Source of the DNA: SXIZ01 sp040079795 | GTDB taxonomy: Bacteria > Pseudomonadota > Gammaproteobacteria > Methylococcales > Methylomonadaceae | DNA: 15,474 nt | Direction: 5' to 3' | Assembly (NCBI GenBank): GCA_040079795.1 | Contig: JBEBJQ010000091.1 | Location: forward strand, 1-15,474 | Shown: piece after piece, positions 1 to 7,142 of the stretch | Numbering within the stretch: the first letter of the stretch is position 1 | How the letters are laid out: each line of letters begins with the position of its first letter | Translations under genes and position numbers: made by a program | The notes under the pieces: model-generated | The model's database searches: none | The model's input: only the letters and a program-made list of their open reading frames with translations | What the model was told of the DNA's origin: nothing

Positions 1-746
1 CCCCAACCCCAACTCCAACTCCAACTCCAACTCCAACTCCAACTCCAACTCCAACTCCAACTCCAACTCCAACTCCAACTCCAACTCCAACTCCAACTGC
101 GCCGCCAACTGTCGGACGGCTTAACGATACTGGTATTACTAACTGTGCAGATGACATTAGTTACGGTCAGCCTTGTCCGCTCACCTCTCATCCAGGTCAA
201 GATGCTGAATTTGGGCGCGATAAAACCGATAATGATGATGCAGACGGTCATGCTGGTTTTAAATTCATTAAAATCAGCGATTCAGGCGCTGAACTTCCGG
301 CTAATGCGACCAGTTGGAGCTGTGTAAAAGATGTCATTACGGGGCTGATGTGGGAAGTGAAAACCGATAACCCTATCCCGGATTTGCATGATAAAGACTT
401 GACCTATCATTGGAATGACACCAGTTCTGTGCAAGCGATCAATACGCAAACATTATGCGGTAAAAATGACTGGCGTCTGCCAACTATAGTTGAGCTACGT
501 TCCATTGTAGATTACGGACATTCTAATCCAGCGATTGATAGTAACTTCTTTCCAAATACCCTTACTAATTTTTACTTTTGGTCGTCAACTCAATCAGCAG
601 TACCTCTGGAACCCATTCGTTCGGCTGTTCCAAAGGTGCAAGCCATCGAATTCGGGAGAGGGGAAGGTCATCCAGTGGCGAAACAGACTCCACCTCCAGT
701 AGCCCCGGAATATCAATACATGCGGTTAGTTCGTACTGACGCATAA
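1..746 (+). CDS. DUF1566 (Lcl_C) domain protein, 5' end outside the window
   Basis: The open frame runs through the left edge (codons in phase with position 3), so the N-terminus is missing. It begins with a Pro-Thr repeat of about 32 residues (3-98), then a short APPT stretch, then a DUF1566/Lcl_C region. Seen hallmarks are RLNDTGIT, a Cys-containing PGQDAEFGRDKT segment, the SWSCVKDVITGLMWEVK block, DWRLPTIVELRSIVDY (468 onward) and the closing YMRLVRTDA. The Lcl_C family has a C-type-lectin-like fold and is common in secreted or surface proteins of gammaproteobacterial methanotrophs; no enzymatic role is established. The Pro-Thr stretch is probably a flexible extracellular linker joining this domain to unseen upstream domains. 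The paralogue at 815-1378 follows 68 bp downstream. An internal ATG at 348 is not a credible start because the conserved domain extends well upstream of it. Confidence 0.85.
   Translation, partial: PTPTPTPTPTPTPTPTPTPTPTPTPTPTPTPTAPPTVGRLNDTGITNCADDISYGQPCPLTSHPGQDAEFGRDKTDNDDADGHAGFKFIKISDSGAELPANATSWSCVKDVITGLMWEVKTDNPIPDLHDKDLTYHWNDTSSVQAINTQTLCGKNDWRLPTIVELRSIVDYGHSNPAIDSNFFPNTLTNFYFWSSTQSAVPLEPIRSAVPKVQAIEFGRGEGHPVAKQTPPPVAPEYQYMRLVRTDA
3..98 (+). repeat. Hexanucleotide microsatellite (CCAACT) encoding a Pro-Thr linker
   Basis: Fifteen perfect CCAACT units (9-98) are preceded by one CCAACC unit (3-8). In the reading frame of the surrounding gene each unit is Pro-Thr. Because the unit is six bases, gain or loss of copies changes linker length without shifting frame. 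The array may extend left of the window. Confidence 0.97.
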
Positions 747-814
747 TTTTTCGTTGGGTCTGTGTGCAAATGAGCACCATTCGCTATTTTAAAGTTAATT
801 TTTTGGAGAAGTAA

Positions 815-1378
815 ATGATAATAACTCGAACAACAACGCAATTATTAATTTGCGCGTTAGTTTTAATGCCATTAATCAGTAATGCCCAGACCTGTGTGCC
901 ATATATCTCTGCGAGTACGCCAGACAGCCAATTTACTAATAATAACGATGGTACTGTCACTGATATAAAAACCGGGCTTATGTGGAAACGTTGTACAGAA
1001 GGCCAAACATTTAGTGGTGGAACTTGTACTGGGGTTCCCAGTAACCAAAATTGGCAAGCTGCCCTGCAGCAGGTGAAAACGGTGAATGTGAGTGGTTTTG
1101 CAGGATTTAACGATTGGAGGTTGCCGAATATTAATGAATTAAATTCTATTGTGGAATGGCAGTGCTATTTACCAGCGCTTAATTTAAACGTCTTTCCTGA
1201 TACCCTTGCTCGCAGCCTTTGGTCATCGTCATCGTCGTCGAATATTGATTATGGCAATTTTGCATGGCGCGCTGAGTTAGCCAATACTAGTTACTCTTAC
1301 GGAGCTAGTGATATTCATATTTCTCTCACGCCTAAGGACTGGACTTCCGAAATGCGCTTAGTGCGTACTGTACAGTGA
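815..1378 (+). CDS. Secreted DUF1566 (Lcl_C) protein
   Basis: A 187-residue protein with a clear Sec signal peptide: basic start, hydrophobic core LLICALVLMPLI, and probable cleavage after SNA at residue 24. The mature part is almost entirely one Lcl_C domain. NDGTVTDIKTGLMWKRC lies near residues 44-60, DWRLPNINEL from residue 100, an LWSSSSSS stretch near residue 133 and MRLVRTVQ at the end. Four Cys residues follow the signal peptide and could form disulfides, in line with export. The start is set by GGAG at 805-808, six bases before the ATG. It is a shorter paralogue of the gene just upstream, which suggests tandem duplication or co-function at the cell surface. The molecular role is unknown. 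Confidence 0.88.
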   Translation: MIITRTTTQLLICALVLMPLISNAQTCVPYISASTPDSQFTNNNDGTVTDIKTGLMWKRCTEGQTFSGGTCTGVPSNQNWQAALQQVKTVNVSGFAGFNDWRLPNINELNSIVEWQCYLPALNLNVFPDTLARSLWSSSSSSNIDYGNFAWRAELANTSYSYGASDIHISLTPKDWTSEMRLVRTVQ

Positions 1379-1438
1379 CGGTATGCTAAAATCCAGTAAC
1401 GTTGGAAGGTAAATAAAATTGGAAATTGCATAAATCTG

Positions 1439-1459
1439 AAACTGCCCCCAGTTTTCTAA
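1439..1459 (+). terminator. Weak intrinsic terminator candidate after the DUF1566 pair
   Basis: AAACTG (1439-1444) and CAGTTT (1449-1454) form a 6-bp stem around a CCCC loop, followed by TTCT. A second imperfect option pairs the C-run with GGTGG near 1461-1465, followed by a T-run. It lies between the DUF1566 gene and the thiC leader, where a transcript end is expected. The stem is short, so support is moderate. Confidence 0.4.
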
Positions 1460-1602
1460 AGGTGGTTTTTTATTGTTTATCAATAAATAAACGGTAAACC
1501 TAGCAACAGTAGTTAAGTCATGCAAGTTCGACCTTAACGGTATTTTGGCGTTATTTAACTTGCAATTCTCAAGCCTTTCCATTAACGTAACTTACCATCC
1601 GT

Positions 1603-1683
1603 AAGGCTAGGGGTGCTTCATTCATGAGGCTGAGAGAAACCCTTTGAACCTGACCCCGGTTAATACCGGCGTAGGAAAGCCCT
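1603..1683 (+). promoter_or_regulatory. TPP (THI-box) riboswitch upstream of thiC
   Basis: The conserved THI-box core is visible in order: GGGGTGC (1610-1616), GGCTGAGA (1628-1635), ACCCTTTGAACCTGA (1639-1653), then GGTTAATACCGGCGTAGGAA (1658-1677). The closing P1 helix can form between GGCT (1605-1608) and AGCC (1678-1681). It lies directly upstream of thiC, the usual target. Binding of thiamine pyrophosphate is expected to lower thiC expression. ATGAGGC (1624-1630) inside the aptamer is exactly complementary to GCCTCAT (1698-1704), which precedes a T-rich stretch and the ribosome binding site, so it may be part of the expression platform. Confidence 0.96.
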
Positions 1684-1728
1684 AAAAACTTCCCTGCGCC
1701 TCATTGTTTTTGTTATTTGGAGATGAGC

Positions 1729-3597
1729 ATGAGCGCTGTTTTAAAAGACGTTACCGAAACTGTCAGTAATGATGTCAAAATTGATTCTTATCCTGCTTCG
1801 GAAAAAATCTACGTACAAGGCTCACGCCCTGACATTCAGGTGCCGATGCGTAAAATTAGCCTGTCTGATACCCCCGCGCATTTTGGCACGGAAAAAAATC
1901 CCCCTTTATACGTATACGACACCTCCGGCGTTTATACCGATCCCAACGTTAGCATTGATTTAAAAAAAGGCTTAAGCCCCGTGCGTTCGGCGTGGATTTT
2001 AGAGCGTAATGACACCGAAGAATTAGCAGGCCCTAGCTCTGATTTTGGTCAGCAACGTTTGCATGATCCAGCCACCGCTGAGCTGCGTTTTGAACATATC
2101 CGCAAACCACGCCGCGCGCTTGCTGGTAAAAACGTTTCGCAAATGCACTACGCCAGACAAGGCATTATTACCCCAGAAATGGAATATATTGCCATCCGTG
2201 AAAATCAGAAGATGGAGGAAATGCGCCATCTTTGGAAAGACCAACATCCGGGCGATTCCTTCGGTGCGGCGATTCCTGATGTCATTACCCCTGAATTTGT
2301 GCGTTCAGAAGTGGCGAGAGGCCGCGCGATTATTCCGTGCAACATCAATCACCCTGAATTGGAGCCGATGATTATTGGCCGTAATTTCTTGGTTAAAATC
2401 AACGGTAATTTAGGTAATTCGGCGGTTACTTCCTCCATTGATGAAGAAGTTGAAAAAATGCTCTGGGGTATCCGTTGGGGCGGCGATACCATTATGGATT
2501 TATCGACCGGGAAAAATATCCACGAAACCCGCGAGTGGATTTTGCGTAACTCGCCCGTACCGATTGGTACAGTGCCAATTTATCAAGCGCTGGAAAAAGT
2601 CAACGGCAAAGCCGAAGATCTGACTTGGGAAATTTTCCGCGATACCTTAATTGAACAAGCCGAGCAGGGCGTCGATTACTTCACGATTCATGCGGGTGTA
2701 CGCTTGCATCATGTGCCGCTGACCGCGAAACGCATGACTGGCATCGTGTCACGCGGTGGTTCGATCATGGCGAAATGGTGTTTGGCGCATCATACTGAAA
2801 GCTTTTTGTATACGCATTTTGAAGAAATCTGCGAAATCATGAAAGCTTATGACGTGGCGTTTTCTTTGGGCGATGGCTTACGCCCCGGTTCGATTTATGA
2901 CGCGAATGATGCGGCGCAATTCGGTGAATTGGAAACCTTGGGTGAATTGACTAAAATCGCTTGGAAACATGACGTACAAACCATGATCGAAGGCCCAGGG
3001 CATGTGCCGTTACACATGATTAAAGTCAATATGGACAAACAGTTGGAAGAATGCGGCGAAGCGCCTTTCTATACCTTAGGGCCGCTCACGACTGACATTG
3101 CACCAGGTTATGACCATATCACTTCCGCGATTGGTGCAGCGAATATTGGTTGGTACGGTTGTGCGATGTTGTGCTACGTGACCCAAAAAGAGCATTTGGG
3201 TTTACCTAATAAACAAGATGTGCGTGAAGGCATTGTGACTTATAAAATCGCAGCGCATGCGGCGGATTTAGCTAAAGGGCATCCTGGTGCGCAAGCACGG
3301 GATAACGCGATGTCGAAAGCGCGGTTTGAGTTCCGCTGGGAAGATCAATTTAACATCGGCCTTGATCCTGAAAAAGCCCGTGAATTTCATGATGAAACCT
3401 TGCCAAAAGATTCCGCGAAAATCGCGCATTTTTGTTCGATGTGCGGCCCGCATTTTTGTTCAATGAAAATCAGTCAGGATGTACGGGATTATGCAGCAGC
3501 AAAAGGGGTGGAGGAAGAAGCTGCTTTACAATTAGGGATGCAGGAAAAATCCCTGCAGTTTTTAGAAGAAGGCGCGGATATCTACCGGAAAGTGTAG
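1729..3597 (+). CDS. thiC: Phosphomethylpyrimidine synthase ThiC
   Basis: ThiC is a cytoplasmic radical-SAM enzyme that converts aminoimidazole ribotide to hydroxymethylpyrimidine phosphate, the pyrimidine half of thiamine. The sequence reads as a full-length ThiC: an N-terminal ThiC-associated region (KIYVQGSRPDIQVPMRKI), a barrel with well-known blocks such as NINHPELEPMIIGRNF, GADTIMDLSTG-like GGDTIMDLSTGKNIHETREW, and MIEGPGHVPLHMIKVNMDKQ, and the C-terminal CxxCxxxxC motif (CSMCGPHFC) that binds the 4Fe-4S cluster, Cys569, 572 and 577. The frame opens at a TTG (1717) and has ATGs at 1723 and 1729. GGAG at 1719-1722 is ideally spaced only for 1729, giving 622 residues. Control is by the TPP riboswitch immediately upstream. 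No other thi gene is adjacent. Confidence 0.98.
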   Translation: MSAVLKDVTETVSNDVKIDSYPASEKIYVQGSRPDIQVPMRKISLSDTPAHFGTEKNPPLYVYDTSGVYTDPNVSIDLKKGLSPVRSAWILERNDTEELAGPSSDFGQQRLHDPATAELRFEHIRKPRRALAGKNVSQMHYARQGIITPEMEYIAIRENQKMEEMRHLWKDQHPGDSFGAAIPDVITPEFVRSEVARGRAIIPCNINHPELEPMIIGRNFLVKINGNLGNSAVTSSIDEEVEKMLWGIRWGGDTIMDLSTGKNIHETREWILRNSPVPIGTVPIYQALEKVNGKAEDLTWEIFRDTLIEQAEQGVDYFTIHAGVRLHHVPLTAKRMTGIVSRGGSIMAKWCLAHHTESFLYTHFEEICEIMKAYDVAFSLGDGLRPGSIYDANDAAQFGELETLGELTKIAWKHDVQTMIEGPGHVPLHMIKVNMDKQLEECGEAPFYTLGPLTTDIAPGYDHITSAIGAANIGWYGCAMLCYVTQKEHLGLPNKQDVREGIVTYKIAAHAADLAKGHPGAQARDNAMSKARFEFRWEDQFNIGLDPEKAREFHDETLPKDSAKIAHFCSMCGPHFCSMKISQDVRDYAAAKGVEEEAALQLGMQEKSLQFLEEGADIYRKV

Positions 3598-3607
3598 TGT
3601 TGAACAG

Positions 3608-3629
3608 TGCTGAGTAGCAGAAATTTTTT
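3608..3629 (+). terminator. Possible weak terminator after thiC
   Basis: TGCT/AGCA (3608-3611 and 3616-3619) forms a 4-bp stem with a GAGT loop, followed by GAAATTTTTT. The T-run and the position 10 bp after the thiC stop fit, but the stem is very short. Confidence 0.25.
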
Positions 3630-3667
3630 GGGTATGGCGTGCATTAAACTTTAAGCTCCGCTAAAGT

Positions 3668-3693
3668 CAGACCAAATTTGCAGACCAAATTTG
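3668..3693 (+). repeat. Tandem 13-bp duplication in the thiC downstream spacer
   Basis: The 13-mer CAGACCAAATTTG occurs twice head to tail (3668-3680 and 3681-3693) without mismatch. It is non-coding. The rest of the 259-bp spacer after thiC shows no gene that I can support. Confidence 0.9.
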
Positions 3694-3856
3694 CGGGGTA
3701 CTGCAAGCTTGGTATGTTTTTGCTTGCGTTTTGAAAACAAAAATATTTAGATTCAATTTGTTATAGATTAGGCATGTTTAGTGCTTCTATTTTTATGATT
3801 GCTCTGATGAGATAGTCCAGGAAAGAATTTATTATAATAACAATAAGGAAAATGAC

Positions 3857-4297
3857 ATGCCCTACTTTACACAACTCCATGATAATCTTGATAAATACTC
3901 AACTCAACATATAGCACTTAGCACGGTATTTGAGGAATTTGCTAATTTCGTTAAAGATTGTATCCAATCGCCGTCGATTGCTAACCATAGCATTACTGCC
4001 GACCTACATCTTAGTCGTGGATTTTTTACTACAACGTTCGCGGGCCGAACCATATCATTTGCATTTACAAGCATTCTTGAAAATCAAGAAAGTACAAATT
4101 TGGTAGGCAATGTGAAGTGTTATATTAAGAAAGAATTTCCAGTGTGCGGACTGGTTGAGTTCGGTGGGTTTACGTTTAACGAAGAGGGACGCACGAACAT
4201 TAAAATACCCCCTTCAGAAGACACTATCCGTATTACCAACGACATTGGTACCTTGCTGATGGCGCTGCATTTCATTCATGAAAGCCTTTTGAAATAA
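3857..4297 (+). CDS. Hypothetical protein, 146 residues
   Basis: I do not recognise this family. The frame is supported by an AGGAA ribosome binding site (3846-3850) six bases before the ATG and by a strong terminator 35 bp after the stop. There is no signal peptide or membrane segment. The N-terminal half is helix-like (residues 1-40, LSTVFEEFANFVKDCI). The middle alternates in a beta-strand pattern with aromatic residues (GFFTTTFAGRTISFAFTSI), followed by a charged loop and a C-terminal helix ending in LLMALHFIHESLLK. It is probably a small soluble cytoplasmic protein. It stands alone between thiC and a convergent regulator gene, apparently as its own transcription unit. Base composition is more A+T-rich than thiC by eye, so recent acquisition is possible. 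Confidence 0.7.
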   Translation: MPYFTQLHDNLDKYSTQHIALSTVFEEFANFVKDCIQSPSIANHSITADLHLSRGFFTTTFAGRTISFAFTSILENQESTNLVGNVKCYIKKEFPVCGLVEFGGFTFNEEGRTNIKIPPSEDTIRITNDIGTLLMALHFIHESLLK

Positions 4298-4331
4298 AGT
4301 AACAAGAAGAATTTGTCAAATTAGCCCGCGT

Positions 4332-4366
4332 AAGCCCGTATTGCTTCAGTGCCATACGGGCTTTCT
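4332..4366 (+). terminator. Intrinsic terminator after the 146-residue gene
   Basis: AAGCCCGTAT (4332-4341) pairs perfectly over 10 bp with ATACGGGCTT (4354-4363), followed by TCT. It sits between the plus-strand gene and the convergent minus-strand regulator, whose stop is at 4368-4370, so it may work from both sides. The T-run is better on the plus strand. Confidence 0.8.
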
Positions 4367-4367
4367 A

Positions 4368-5036
4368 CTATTGCTCTCCTGATAACGGTAGGAGGTTAAT
4401 CAGCTTCATTTGGATTGCCCAGTGTGTTAGCTTAATATCACTGCTCACCCCCAGTTTACGTTTGATCAGGTAATGGCTGTTGGATACGGTCTTGGGGCTG
4501 ATGTGCAACATTGTCGCAATATCCTCAGTGGTATGGGCTTCGACTAGCAGCTTAAGAATTTCGAATTCCCTTACTGTCAATTGTTCCAATACGCTATTGT
4601 CACCCCTTAATTTTTCCAAAGCCAGCGCCTGTGCAATATCGGCACTTACGCTATGGCGACCCGCATATACATCATAAATAGCGCGAATTAAAACTGCCGG
4701 ATCGCTGCTTTTGGTCACGTAACCCAAAGCACCTGCGCGGGTTGCTTGGATAGCGAAAGCGGGATTCTGGTGCATGCTGAATACCAGGATTTTAGCAGCC
4801 GTAGTGTATTGTTTAATGTGTGCAATCGCTTCCAAACCGCTTTGACCCGGTAGCGAAATATCCATTATCACGACATCTGGCTGGTATTTTTTGAAGTGCG
4901 TATACGCCTCAGCAGCATCAACGGCTTCGGCGACAACGAGCATTCCGGGTTGTTTCTCCAGCAACGAGCGATAACCTTCGCGTACGATAGCGTGATCATC
5001 GACCAGCAAAATGCGGATGGCTGATAGGTTGTTCAT
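4368..5036 (-). CDS. NarL/FixJ-type response regulator (LuxR HTH)
   Basis: A 222-residue two-component response regulator. Residues 6-120 form a receiver domain: acidic pair Asp13/Asp14, phospho-acceptor Asp59 (VVIMDISLPGQSG), Ser87 and Lys109 at the switch positions. Residues about 150-210 form a LuxR-type helix-turn-helix (LTVREFEILKLL, EDIATMLHISPKTV), with SNSHYLIKRKLG in the recognition region. Phosphorylation should switch DNA binding. The ATG overlaps the stop of the upstream kinase gene by 4 bp (ATGA at 5033-5036), so the two are translationally coupled and are very likely cognate. By analogy with kinases of MoxY type, the partner could be a MoxX-like regulator. Target genes cannot be read from the sequence; the divergent DUF2380 gene is the obvious local candidate. 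Confidence 0.93.
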   Translation of the reverse strand: MNNLSAIRILLVDDHAIVREGYRSLLEKQPGMLVVAEAVDAAEAYTHFKKYQPDVVIMDISLPGQSGLEAIAHIKQYTTAAKILVFSMHQNPAFAIQATRAGALGYVTKSSDPAVLIRAIYDVYAGRHSVSADIAQALALEKLRGDNSVLEQLTVREFEILKLLVEAHTTEDIATMLHISPKTVSNSHYLIKRKLGVSSDIKLTHWAIQMKLINLLPLSGEQ

Positions 5037-6403
5037 GAGTGTAATGTTGTATCAGAGGGCTGGGGAAGTTTGATCGTAACGATTAAGCCACTGGGTTTAG
5101 CTATATTTAAGGTGAGTTGTCCGCCTAGCGCATCAACCCGTTCGCGGATACCCAGCAGAGCGATGCCTGAATGATGGGAAAATGGGAGCTGTTGGGCATT
5201 ACCATTATCTTCAACTGTGAGCGTAATAGGGATGCTCCCTGTGGACGGGACAGTCAGGTTGACAATTGCTTGGGTTGCGGCTGAATGCTGGGCAATATTG
5301 GTTAAACACGCCTGCACAACTCGAAAAAGCGTAATCGGAATTGGTTCCGGTAGCTGATCAATATCGCCTTGCAGGATAAGTTTATAGTCAATGTTAGCTT
5401 TACTGCGGGTATTCCAGCCATTCACCAGGCTTTGTAAACTGGCAGCCAGCCCGAGTTCGTCTATCTCCGCAGGGCGTAGCCGCAGTAAAAGTCCTCGCAA
5501 CAACGTCAACATATGCTTGCAAATTCGACTTATGTTTTTGCTTTCAGGGACTAACGCCGGACACACCGATTCTGCGGTTTGCGAAATTGAAGCGGCGAGC
5601 GCATTGACGGCTGCCAGGCATTGTCCTAATTCGTCGTGTAGTTCGCGTGCCAGATAGCGGCGTTCTTCTTCCTGTAAGGTCATTAAGCGCGAGGCTAATT
5701 GTTTTCGTTCAGACAGAAGTTGTTCCTGTGTGGCGACTAATTGATTAATCGCTACAGCGGTGCGTTGCCATTCGTGTAGCTTGAACGCTGGGAGCCGCAG
5801 GCTTAAATCCCCGCCGGTCATTTTTTCTAATCCGGCAACAATAACCTGCGCAGGGGCTAAGGCGCGATTTAGGGTAACCGTGATCATTAAACAAACTGCA
5901 TAAGTGGTTAAGATTGAAAGCCCCATTAGGCTGCGGATAGCCTGCCAGGCATTGGCAATTTCCAGCTCGTTGCTGGGTGTTACCACAATAGATCCATAAA
6001 TTTTGTTCTTGAATATAACTAATCGGGTAACCTCAAAATCGGGGTTAAATAGCCATTGATAAAGGGAATTGAACCACTCAGGCCAGAATTTAGCCGTAAT
6101 ATTCGCACCCGTACAAAGGTTTCGTTGCTGTTTGCCGGTCACATTTAGAAAACGAATACACAGGCCGACGGTGTTGCTGGTTTCTTTCCATAGGTCAAAA
6201 TCGGGAAAGCGCTCTGCTAGACCAAAATCCGCATCGATACGCAGCAGTTGAAGTTGCAATTGCTTATTTAAGGAGTCAGCGGTAAGCATTGCCTGCTGTT
6301 TCGACTGTTGGTGGGTTTGGTATAAAACAGTGGCGGCCGTTACAACCAGCCCCATGACTGCTATCAGGACAATACGGATAAGTAAGTGGTGTTTTAGATT
6401 CAT
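5033..6403 (-). CDS. Membrane sensor histidine kinase, MoxY/LapD-type sensor, HisKA_3
   Basis: A 456-residue inner-membrane kinase. One membrane segment lies near residues 7-28, a periplasmic stretch of about 125 residues follows, and the second segment lies near 154-178. This architecture and sequence resemble the LapD/MoxY N-terminal family. A HAMP-like linker (ALAPAQVIVAGLEKMTGGDL, 181-200) leads to a coiled region and a HisKA_3 dimerisation domain with phospho-acceptor His256 (EERRYLARELHDELGQ). The ATPase domain has the N box around Asn369 and a C-terminal GIALLGIRERVDALGG. The G1 box reads VEDNGNAQQ where a second Gly is usual, so it is slightly degenerate. The gene partners the NarL-type regulator. 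MoxY kinases control methanol oxidation in Paracoccus; transfer of that role here is only inference. No strong ribosome binding site precedes the ATG at 6403. Confidence 0.9.
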   Translation of the reverse strand: MNLKHHLLIRIVLIAVMGLVVTAATVLYQTHQQSKQQAMLTADSLNKQLQLQLLRIDADFGLAERFPDFDLWKETSNTVGLCIRFLNVTGKQQRNLCTGANITAKFWPEWFNSLYQWLFNPDFEVTRLVIFKNKIYGSIVVTPSNELEIANAWQAIRSLMGLSILTTYAVCLMITVTLNRALAPAQVIVAGLEKMTGGDLSLRLPAFKLHEWQRTAVAINQLVATQEQLLSERKQLASRLMTLQEEERRYLARELHDELGQCLAAVNALAASISQTAESVCPALVPESKNISRICKHMLTLLRGLLLRLRPAEIDELGLAASLQSLVNGWNTRSKANIDYKLILQGDIDQLPEPIPITLFRVVQACLTNIAQHSAATQAIVNLTVPSTGSIPITLTVEDNGNAQQLPFSHHSGIALLGIRERVDALGGQLTLNIAKPSGLIVTIKLPQPSDTTLHS

Positions 6404-6490
6404 AGTAAGGTGCTGGCTGATCCAATCTGGGACGAATGCTTAAGGCATTTTAGGCGTGAATTTGGGGTTTAGGAATAGCAGCTAAAACGC

Positions 6491-6522
6491 CGGGCAATTT
6501 GCCCGTGTTTAACGGGCAAATT
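6491..6522 (+). promoter_or_regulatory. Nested dyad symmetry in the kinase/DUF2380 divergent region
   Basis: CGGGCAA-T-TTGCCCG (6491-6505) is a perfect dyad. Its right arm also belongs to a second perfect 10-bp inverted repeat, AATTTGCCCG (6496-6505) with CGGGCAAATT (6513-6522), loop TGTTTAA. The three half-sites lie about 70-100 bp before the DUF2380 start and about 90 bp before the kinase start. Operator half-sites or alternative RNA hairpins are both possible; there is no T-run, so it is not a terminator. Confidence 0.55.
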
Positions 6523-6547
6523 TGCGGTTACTGAAAGATCAATGTTC

Positions 6548-6566
6548 ATTAAGCTATAGGCTTAAT
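6548..6566 (+). repeat. Inverted repeat just upstream of the DUF2380 gene
   Basis: ATTAAGC (6548-6554) and GCTTAAT (6560-6566) form a perfect 7-bp inverted repeat with a TATAG centre, ending 12 bp before the ribosome binding site. It could be an operator or a leader hairpin. Confidence 0.5.
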
Positions 6567-6590
6567 AACAATGTGTGTGGAGAGGTTGAT

Positions 6591-7133
6591 ATGTTTAAAC
6601 AATTTCCGAAAATAAGCCTAATCAATTTAAGGGGCGGCTTATTGAGCAGCCTTTTGCTTATGATACTGCTCAGTGAGCCTGTTCCGGCAGTTCCCCGAAT
6701 TAGTGTGTTGAGTGTTGAACTCGATGACATCAGCGCCTTGCCGCATACGTCTGAAGAATTGGCCCGTACCGCCAGTTTTAAACCGTTACTGGAAGAGGCG
6801 CTGATAAATGTGGGTGCTTATGCCTTTATAGCCATTAATCCGCAGACAGAAGCGTCTGAGAATGCTGGCTTTGGATATTTATTCCGGTTTCATGATGTTG
6901 CTGCAAAGTTGGCGAAGCCGTTTGGGGCAGATTGGGTGGTGGTTGGGCAGCACTATAAAGCCAGTTTTTTATATTCTGATCTGATTGTACAGTTAGTTAA
7001 TGTCAAAACTTCCACACTTGCCGCAAGTTATGCCATTGAGTTGAAGGGCAATACTGCACAGGTCACCCAACGTGCAATGAAAGCGCTTGCCGTAAAAATT
7101 GATGGGACGATACGGCGCTTATCACCCACATGA
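6591..7133 (+). CDS. Exported DUF2380-family protein
   Basis: A 180-residue protein with an N-terminal signal peptide (hydrophobic core LLSSLLLMILL, probable cleavage near residues 33-36). The mature part matches the DUF2380 pattern as I know it: RISVLSVELDD at the N-terminus, then HTSEELARTASFKPLLEEAL, GFGYLFRFHDVAAKLAKPFGADWVVVGQHYKASFLYSDL and a C-terminal VNVKTSTLAASYAIELKG. This looks like a periplasmic alpha/beta domain. The function is unknown; the family is found near MoxXY-like two-component genes. The frame could open at a TTG at 6522, but the ATG at 6591 with GGAGAGG (6579-6585) six bases before it is far better and places the signal peptide at the terminus. The gene is divergent from the kinase and may be its target, or may act with its periplasmic sensor. 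Confidence 0.85.
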   Translation: MFKQFPKISLINLRGGLLSSLLLMILLSEPVPAVPRISVLSVELDDISALPHTSEELARTASFKPLLEEALINVGAYAFIAINPQTEASENAGFGYLFRFHDVAAKLAKPFGADWVVVGQHYKASFLYSDLIVQLVNVKTSTLAASYAIELKGNTAQVTQRAMKALAVKIDGTIRRLSPT

Positions 7134-7142
7134 CCGGTAATG

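Noticed and set aside
1..98. Repeat array considered as a CRISPR or origin iteron
   Set aside because: The unit is 6 bp with no spacers and lies in frame as Pro-Thr codons of a protein gene.
1358..1582. 74-residue minus-strand frame in the thiC leader spacer
   Set aside because: No ribosome binding site, overlaps the DUF1566 end and a probable terminator, and has no recognisable domain.
1717..1728. TTG at 1717 or ATG at 1723 as the thiC start
   Set aside because: GGAG at 1719-1722 overlaps or abuts both; only the ATG at 1729 has proper spacing.
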